From the NCBI GenBank assembly GCA_040509055.1, contig JBEVLT010000278.1, positions 1-11,287 on the forward strand: a stretch of 11,287 bases of DNA. The letters run 5' to 3'. Every line of letters begins with the position of its first letter. Within the stretch, counting starts at the first letter, position 1. Positions 7,201-11,287 of this stretch are shown here, one piece after another. The translations under genes were made by a program, and so were the position numbers. The notes below the pieces were generated by a model that saw only the letters and a list, made by a program, of their open reading frames with translations, was not told where the DNA came from and did not search any database. This stretch comes from JAJKIP01 sp040509055 (GTDB lineage Bacteria; Bacteroidota; Bacteroidia; Chitinophagales; Chitinophagaceae).

Positions 7201-7608
7201 TTCGACCGCCTGACAGAGCGCGGCGGCGTACTGGGCGCCATGGAACGGATGTACCAGCGCAACAAGATACAGGAGGAAAGCCTGTATTACGAGCACCAGA
7301 AGCATACCGGTGAGCTGCCGCTGGTCGGGGTGAACACTTTCCTGAATAAAAAAGGCAGTCCCACCATTATTCCCGGCGAAGTGATCCGGAGCACTACGGA
7401 AGAAAAGGAACAGCAAATTGAAAACCTGCGTGCTTTCCGCCAGCGTAATGAAGCCAAAGCAGTGGAGATGCTTGACCGGTTGAAGACGGCTGCTATTCAA
7501 AACGGCAACCTGTTTGCCGAACTGATGGAAACGGTCAGGTACTGTTCGCTCGGGCAGATCACCCATGCGCTGTACGAAGTAGGCGGGCAATACCGTAGAA
7601 ATATGTAA
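4216..7608 (+). CDS. icmF: Fused isobutyryl-CoA mutase with G-protein chaperone (IcmF)
   Basis: The 1130-residue adenosylcobalamin enzyme interconverts isobutyryl-CoA and butyryl-CoA in the cytoplasm. Residues 1 to about 140 form the B12-binding domain, with DGHD (19-22; H21 as cobalt ligand) and GGGGG (95-99). After a variable linker (about 171-203), a MeaI-type GTPase chaperone spans about 205-415: Walker A GTGGAGKS (212-219), switch region GGALLGDRIRM (251-261), ESAGVGQ (305-311) and NKFD (352-355). The acyl-CoA mutase domain runs from about 525 to the end, which is the family-typical VGGQYRRNM. F579 and Q779 fall where methylmalonyl-CoA mutase has Tyr89 and Arg207; this Phe/Gln pair indicates isobutyryl-CoA rather than methylmalonyl-CoA as substrate. 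The N-terminus aligns with known IcmF from the first residues, fixing the ATG. Unusual points are about 56 extra residues between F579 and Q779 and a repeat-like linker. amiD follows after 12 bp. Confidence 0.96.
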   Translation: MAYTPIHKVRIVTAASLFDGHDAAINIMRRIMQSKGAEIIHLGHNRSVKEIVETAIEEDVQGIAITSYQGGHLEFFKYMKDLLEENDCGHIKIFGGGGGTILPGEIEELHQYGITRIYSPDDGRHMGLEGMIEDVIRNCDVQLNGTGKYSSPLKLEEAKDVREIARKITNAENGSQSEVKRQESKVGSSSADDHPSSGNHLPKIIPVLGITGTGGAGKSSVTDEIVRRYLNSFLGKTIAVISVDPSKKKTGGALLGDRIRMNAISHPRAYMRSLATRESDRALSRHVQEAIDICKEAGFDFIILESAGVGQSDASILDYCDISMYVMTPEYGAASQLEKINMLDYADLICINKFDKAGALDALADVRKQYKRNHQLFAAKDSELPVIGTMASKFNDEGVNHLFKLLLKKVEEKAGISFGDFHFAQTAQVSQAVIPASRVRYLSEISGASRDYDKLVQEQSAIASRLYQLHGVLETLQGKAAPELLHTIQQQIDFYTGQLTPVAKKLVTNWPGKKKAYQQDHYEYKVRDKVIRQDMYSTSLSGTRIPKVVLPSYKDWGDLLRWQAQENVPGHFPFTAGVFPLKREGEDPTRMFAGEGGPERTNKRFHYVSAGQPAKRLSTAFDSVTLYGEDPDHRPDIYGKIGNSGVSIATVDDAKKLYSGFDLCDPRTSVSMTINGPAPMLLAFFMNAAIDQQCEKWIAANDKWHLVEEALGRKFGTSSRPVYSGDSLPEGNDGLGLKLLGLSGHEVLPADVYEQCRQTALQQVRGTVQADILKEDQAQNTCIFSTEFALKLMGDVQEYFITQKVRNFYSVSISGYHIAEAGANPITQLAFTLANGFTYVEYYLSRGMNIDDFAPNLSFFFSNGMDPEYSVIGRVARRIWAKAMKYKYNANKRSQMLKYHIQTSGRSLHAQEIDFNDIRTTLQALYAIYDNCNSLHTNAYDEAITTPTEESVRRAMAIQLIINRELGSAKTENFIQGSFAIEELTDLVEEAVLTEFDRLTERGGVLGAMERMYQRNKIQEESLYYEHQKHTGELPLVGVNTFLNKKGSPTIIPGEVIRSTTEEKEQQIENLRAFRQRNEAKAVEMLDRLKTAAIQNGNLFAELMETVRYCSLGQITHALYEVGGQYRRNM
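4735..4816 (+). repeat. Degenerate 7-nt tandem repeat inside the icmF interdomain linker
   Basis: Consecutive heptamers can be read as GGAAGTC (4735-4741), a partial AGTC, then AGAAGTT, AAAAGGC, AAGAGTC and GAAAGTC (4746-4773), with approximate consensus RRAAGTC. A second block has CGTCATC (4778-4784), GATCATC (4792-4798) and CGTCATC (4799-4805). The block stays open in the icmF frame and encodes the hydrophilic Ser/Lys/Glu-rich linker between the B12-binding and G-protein domains. It could instead be simple low-complexity linker coding. Confidence 0.45.
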
Positions 7609-7620
7609 GTTGCCTTTCAA

Positions 7621-8421
7621 ATGAAAAGCATACTTCCCGTTTTCCTGCTGCTGGTGCTGATCCAGGGCTGCACTCCCAAACCCTACAGCGATACGAACAA
7701 AGCCTATAAAAACCAGGCGAAAGCATTTGCGAAGCTCTTGCGGCAATACCCGCTGATCGATTCGGTAAGCAATGCGCCGGGCTTCGTGGGCACCACCAAT
7801 TTCAGCCTGCGGCGCCCCAATTTCGTGGTCATTCATCATACAGCGCAGGGCAGTTGCGAACAAACCCTGAAAACATTTACGCTTACGCGCACACAGGTCA
7901 GCGCTCACTATGTCATCTGCCGCGACGGTATCGTGTACCATATGCTCAACGACCTGCTGCGGGCGCACCATGCCGGCGTAAGCAAATGGGGCAATAACTC
8001 CGATATCAACAGCAGCAGCATCGGCATCGAGATCGACAACAACGGATCGGAACCCTTTACCGAAGCGCAGATCAATAGTCTGCTCGATCTGCTGGGCCGG
8101 CTGAAAAGGGCGTACAACATACCGGTATCAAATTTCATCGGCCATGCCGATGTGGCGCCAGGCCGGAAAGTGGACCCAAGCCGCCAGTTTCCGTGGCAGC
8201 GCCTGGCCGGCAGCGGGTTCGGTGTGTGGTACGATACCACGCATACGCAGGTACCGGTCAATTTCAACGCTCTGCAGGCGCTGCGCATCGTGGGGTATAA
8301 CACCAAAGACAGCATGGCGGCCATCCAATCCTTCAAGATCCACTTTGTTCCATCCGATACGCTGAACCGGATCACGGACACCGATAAAAAGATACTTGCC
8401 GATCTCATTCACCGGTATTGA
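7621..8421 (+). CDS. amiD: AmiD-like lipoprotein N-acetylmuramoyl-L-alanine amidase
   Basis: This 266-residue zinc amidase of the Amidase_2/AmpD-PGRP fold would cut the bond between (anhydro)MurNAc and L-Ala of peptidoglycan fragments. The N-terminus MKSILPVFLLLVLIQGC is a lipoprotein signal with lipobox IQGC and acylated C17, so the mature protein is membrane-anchored on the periplasmic side. Zinc-site residues are visible: H72 in VIHHTAQ (70-76), H175 in GHADVAPGRK (174-183) and D185 in KVDPSRQFPW (183-192). The catalytic-type Glu is E137 in SIGIEIDN (133-140). The C-terminal 70 residues, from LAGSGFGVW on, match the tail of E. coli AmiD, including a KIHFVPSD segment resembling its QMHFRP region, a degenerate peptidoglycan-binding-like module. 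The start lies 12 bp after icmF, so the two are probably cotranscribed. The amidase class is secure; strict orthology to amiD is less so. Confidence 0.92.
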   Translation: MKSILPVFLLLVLIQGCTPKPYSDTNKAYKNQAKAFAKLLRQYPLIDSVSNAPGFVGTTNFSLRRPNFVVIHHTAQGSCEQTLKTFTLTRTQVSAHYVICRDGIVYHMLNDLLRAHHAGVSKWGNNSDINSSSIGIEIDNNGSEPFTEAQINSLLDLLGRLKRAYNIPVSNFIGHADVAPGRKVDPSRQFPWQRLAGSGFGVWYDTTHTQVPVNFNALQALRIVGYNTKDSMAAIQSFKIHFVPSDTLNRITDTDKKILADLIHRY

Positions 8422-8558
8422 TAACTGGTACAGTTTTTACCCATTGCACAGGGTATAATTGAACCTGATGTGTTAATTTCACAATACGACGGTCAATTGC
8501 CTGTCCGGCAATCGGCTGCAGGTATAACGAAGCTTGCCGGTAGTTTATAAATTATTCA
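8422..8558. other. Intergenic gap between amiD and the GH63 gene
   Basis: The 137-bp gap is relatively AT-rich. It holds two small inverted repeats: TACCC/GGGTA (8438-8455, 8-nt loop) and ATTGCC/GGCAAT (8496-8512, 5-nt loop). Neither is followed by a T-tract, so neither looks like a standard terminator. No exact TAnnTTTG box is present; TATAATTG at 8454-8461 is one mismatch away. A promoter for the downstream gene probably lies here but cannot be placed. Confidence 0.3.
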
Positions 8559-11219
8559 ATGACAGCAGAACATCAGCGACTGGCAGTTAATGCAGGGAAG
8601 CCGGTACCCCTGGTGCAATGGGGCCCTTACCTGAGCGAACGGCAATGGGGAACGGTACGCGAAGACTATAGCGCACATGGGGATGTATGGAATTATTTCC
8701 CGTTCGACCAGGCGCATAGCCGGGCCTATATGTGGGGCGAAGACGGGCTGGCCGGTATTTCCGATTATTTTGGTAACCTGTGTTTTGGTTTGGCATTGTG
8801 GAATGGCCATGATACCATCCTGAAGGAACGGCTGTTCGGCCTGGGCAATCCCCAGGGCAACCATGGTGAGGACGTAAAGGAGTTGTATTATTATCTCGAC
8901 AATGTTCCTACGCATTACTACATGGAGCACCTGTATAAATATCCCCAGCAGGCCTTCCCCTATGACCAGCTCAGGAAAGAGAACCGGAAACGCACCAAGA
9001 ACGACCCGGAATACGAGATACTGGATACCGGCGTATTTGACAACAACCAGTATTTCGATGTAAAGACCACCTATGCCAAGCAGAGTGCAAAAGATATTTT
9101 CATCCGGATCGACATCACCAACCGGTATCACAAGGCCGCCGAGATCACGCTGCTGCCTACCCTGTGGTTTTACAACCGGTGGCAGTATGGCCAGCTGAAG
9201 AAAAAGCCGTCCCTTTCCCTGATCGACAAAACGACGGTGCGGGCGGAACACCGGCGGCTTGGTAACTATTATTTTTATTTCCAGGCGCCGGACAAATGCC
9301 TGTTTACGGAAAACGAAACGAATACCCACAAGATTAAGGGCATACCGAACGAAACCATCTTTGTGCGCGATGCCTTTCACGATGCCATCATCCAGGGAAA
9401 GAACGTGGCAGAACTATCAAAAAAGAAAACAGGCACCAAGTTCTCCCCTGTTTACAAAATGAAGATCGCCGGCGGGGCCACGAAGACCATTTATTGCCGG
9501 CTGAACGATAAGCTGACGGAGACGCCCTTTGCGCCCGGTTTCAAGAGCATTTTCGATACGCGCAAGAAGGAGGCCGATGATTTTTATGCGGCCATATTGC
9601 CGCCGGGTATCAGTCCGGATATGGCCAATGTGCAGCGCCAGGCGCTGGCCGGCCTGCTGTGGAGCAAGCAATACTATCACTTCGACGTGGAGCGGTGGCT
9701 GAATACCGACGACGGTATCACCCGCGTCAGCATCAGCAAAATGAACGGCCGCAACAACGACTGGACACACCTGAAAAACCAGGACATCATCATGATGCCC
9801 GATAAATGGGAATATCCCTGGTATGCCGCCTGGGACCTCGCCTTTCAATGTATACCCATGGCCATCGTGGACCCCAACTTTGCCAAACACCAGCTCTTGC
9901 TGATGATGCGGGAGTGGTACATGAAGCCGGACGGACAGCTGCCGTCTTACGAATGGAATTTCAGTGAAGTGAACCCGCCGGTGCAGGCCTGGGCGGCCAT
10001 GCAGGTGTATAATATTGAGAAAAAGCAAAAGGGCAGCGGCGACGTGGTGTTCCTGAAAAAGGTGTTTCAGAAATTACTGATCAACTTTACCTGGTGGATC
10101 AACCGCAAGGATATCCGTGGCAACAACATTTTCGAAGGCGGGTTCCTGGGGCTGGACAATATCGGCGTTTTCGACCGCAGCTTTCATACCCCGGGACCGA
10201 TGAAGCTGGAGCAGGCCGATGGTACCAGCTGGATGGGTACCTATGCGCTGGACATGATGGACATTGCCATCGAGATCGCCCTGCACGATCCTTCGTTCGA
10301 GGATACAGCGACCAAATTTTTCGAGCATTTTGTATTGATCGCCGAATCGCTGAACGAGCACCGGCTATGGAACGAGGACGACCGCTTTTTTTATGATGTA
10401 TTGTGTGTGGGCGACGCCGACCCGGTACCGCTGCGCATACAGTCTATCGTGGGCATTACGTCTCTCTATGCCGTGTCCACCATCAGCAAAAAAGCTACGG
10501 ACCAGCTAAAGGATTTTAAAAAACGCATTACCTGGTTTGAAAACTATCGCAAAAAGAACAATAAGTTTTGGCCCAATGAAGAACGGAGCGACGACGGCGA
10601 GATCCTGCTGTCGCTGGTGCCCAAGGACCGCCTGATCGACATGCTCAAACGGTTGCTGGACGAAGCGGAGTTTTTATCCGAAGGCGGCATTCGCGCCTTG
10701 TCCAAATACCACGAAGCGCATCCGTATTCCGTGGTGGTAGATGGCACTGCCTACAGTATCCAGTACGATCCCGGCGACTCTACATCCAATCTTTTCGGTG
10801 GCAATTCCAACTGGCGCGGACCGGTGTGGATGCCGATCAATTTTCTGATCATCCAGTCGCTTCGGAGATACGGTGAGTTTTATGGCAATACGTTGCAGGT
10901 GGAATATCCCAGCCGGTCGGGAAACAAGATGAACCTGGTGGAGGTGGCCGACCAGTTGACCAAACGGGTGATCAGCCTGTTTGAAAAGAATAAAGAGGGC
11001 GGTTGCCGGTCTTTTGGCGATTACAGCTGGTTTTACCGGCAGCCCGGTAATGAAGACCTGTTGCTATTCTATGAGTATTTTCATGGCGATACGGGCAGGG
11101 GGCTCGGCGCCTGTCACCAGACGGGTTGGACGGCCCTGGTAGCTGAACTGATCAACTGGCAGGGATCTTCTGCGCCTGCCAGGGAGGAAACCAAAAGTAA
11201 ACCGGCCGGAACAGCCTGA
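8559..11219 (+). CDS. GH63/MGH1-type glycoside hydrolase (putative glucosidase)
   Basis: The 886-residue protein has no signal peptide and is probably cytoplasmic. The N-terminal part (about 1-350) begins WGPYLSERQWGTVREDYS (21-38) and contains HSRAYMWGEDGLAGISD (53-69), as in long bacterial proteins annotated as GH63 glucosidases. The C-terminal (alpha/alpha)6-barrel part (about 355-868) shows KWEYPWYAAWDLAF (416-429), GGFLGLDNIGVFDRS (527-541), SEGGIRALS (707-715) and NWRGPVWMPINFL (751-763). By comparison with GH63 enzymes such as YgjK, D533 is a candidate general acid and E708 a candidate base; both are inferences. The family releases glucose or mannose from oligosaccharides or glycosylglycerates, and this protein's substrate cannot be told from sequence. 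The last 18 residues are a charged low-complexity tail. A terminator-like hairpin follows. There is no clear link to the upstream genes beyond orientation. Confidence 0.88.
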   Translation: MTAEHQRLAVNAGKPVPLVQWGPYLSERQWGTVREDYSAHGDVWNYFPFDQAHSRAYMWGEDGLAGISDYFGNLCFGLALWNGHDTILKERLFGLGNPQGNHGEDVKELYYYLDNVPTHYYMEHLYKYPQQAFPYDQLRKENRKRTKNDPEYEILDTGVFDNNQYFDVKTTYAKQSAKDIFIRIDITNRYHKAAEITLLPTLWFYNRWQYGQLKKKPSLSLIDKTTVRAEHRRLGNYYFYFQAPDKCLFTENETNTHKIKGIPNETIFVRDAFHDAIIQGKNVAELSKKKTGTKFSPVYKMKIAGGATKTIYCRLNDKLTETPFAPGFKSIFDTRKKEADDFYAAILPPGISPDMANVQRQALAGLLWSKQYYHFDVERWLNTDDGITRVSISKMNGRNNDWTHLKNQDIIMMPDKWEYPWYAAWDLAFQCIPMAIVDPNFAKHQLLLMMREWYMKPDGQLPSYEWNFSEVNPPVQAWAAMQVYNIEKKQKGSGDVVFLKKVFQKLLINFTWWINRKDIRGNNIFEGGFLGLDNIGVFDRSFHTPGPMKLEQADGTSWMGTYALDMMDIAIEIALHDPSFEDTATKFFEHFVLIAESLNEHRLWNEDDRFFYDVLCVGDADPVPLRIQSIVGITSLYAVSTISKKATDQLKDFKKRITWFENYRKKNNKFWPNEERSDDGEILLSLVPKDRLIDMLKRLLDEAEFLSEGGIRALSKYHEAHPYSVVVDGTAYSIQYDPGDSTSNLFGGNSNWRGPVWMPINFLIIQSLRRYGEFYGNTLQVEYPSRSGNKMNLVEVADQLTKRVISLFEKNKEGGCRSFGDYSWFYRQPGNEDLLLFYEYFHGDTGRGLGACHQTGWTALVAELINWQGSSAPAREETKSKPAGTA

Positions 11220-11262
11220 AACCGCTCCTTCCGGCGTATAGAATTAAGTACTAGGTAAAAAT

Positions 11263-11287
11263 AAAAAAGCCATCTGCACCGGCAGAT
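11263..11287. terminator. Terminator-like hairpin cut by the right edge
   Basis: An A-tract (AAAAAAG, 11264-11269 and following) precedes ATCTGC-ACCG-GCAGAT (11272-11287), a perfect 6-bp stem with a 4-nt loop ending exactly at the window edge. If the next bases are GGC followed by T's, the stem would extend to 9 bp and act as a bidirectional rho-independent terminator. That downstream sequence is not visible. Confidence 0.55.

Noticed and set aside
6091..7971. 626-codon open frame on the minus strand
   Set aside because: It lies almost wholly antisense to the strongly conserved icmF and the start of amiD, and its translation shows no recognisable domain. The long opening is a by-product of codon bias in icmF.
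8496..8512. Hairpin ATTGCC/GGCAAT as terminator of the icmF-amiD unit
   Set aside because: The stem is only 6 bp and has no following T-tract; it could be chance.
8556..9380. 274-codon open frame on the minus strand
   Set aside because: It is antisense to the N-terminal part of the GH63 gene and has no domain signal or plausible promoter of its own.

Overview
The window looks like chromosomal DNA from a member of the Bacteroidetes, most likely a Chitinophagaceae-type organism. The reasons are: no Shine-Dalgarno sequence before any start codon, three exact copies of the Bacteroidetes -7 promoter box TAnnTTTG placed just before start codons, a kinase-RapZ C-terminal domain fusion of a kind I associate with this phylum, and a full-length fused isobutyryl-CoA mutase. 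No mobile element, CRISPR array, tRNA or rRNA is visible. Coding density is high and composition looks even.

Left part, minus strand (1-4103): four tightly packed genes read leftwards from a divergent promoter region at about 4104-4215. In order of transcription they are: (i) a glycosyltransferase-like protein resembling the C-terminal half of STELLO proteins (4103-3168); (ii) a STELLO/DUF288 glycosyltransferase resembling the N-terminal half of STELLO proteins (3186-2197, overlapping the previous gene by 19 bp); (iii) a fusion of an AmgK-like sugar kinase with a RapZ C-terminal domain (2165-699); and (iv) a MurU-like sugar-1-phosphate nucleotidyltransferase (702 to beyond the left edge, overlapping the kinase by ATGA). 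A kinase plus a nucleotidyltransferase would turn a free sugar into an NDP-sugar, and two glycosyltransferases lie in the same transcription unit. This suggests an uncharacterised sugar-activation and transfer module, or a link to peptidoglycan sugar recycling.

Right part, plus strand (4216-11219): icmF encodes a 1130-residue B12-dependent isobutyryl-CoA mutase fused to its MeaI-type G-protein chaperone. After 12 bp comes an AmiD-like lipoprotein amidase (7621-8421) that would cut stem peptides from (anhydro)muropeptides. After a 137-bp gap comes a large cytoplasmic GH63/MGH1-type glycosidase (8559-11219). A terminator-like hairpin starts at the right edge.

Points most worth a second look: the two halves of the eukaryotic STELLO protein appear as separate adjacent genes in swapped order; the kinase-RapZ(C) fusion is coupled to a MurU-like gene; three start codons sit 4-10 nt behind a -7 box, implying leaderless or nearly leaderless mRNAs; a degenerate 7-nt tandem repeat sits inside the icmF interdomain linker; and the mutase domain carries an insertion of about 56 residues. 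Family assignments rest on motifs compared with family sequences recalled from memory; no database search was run.
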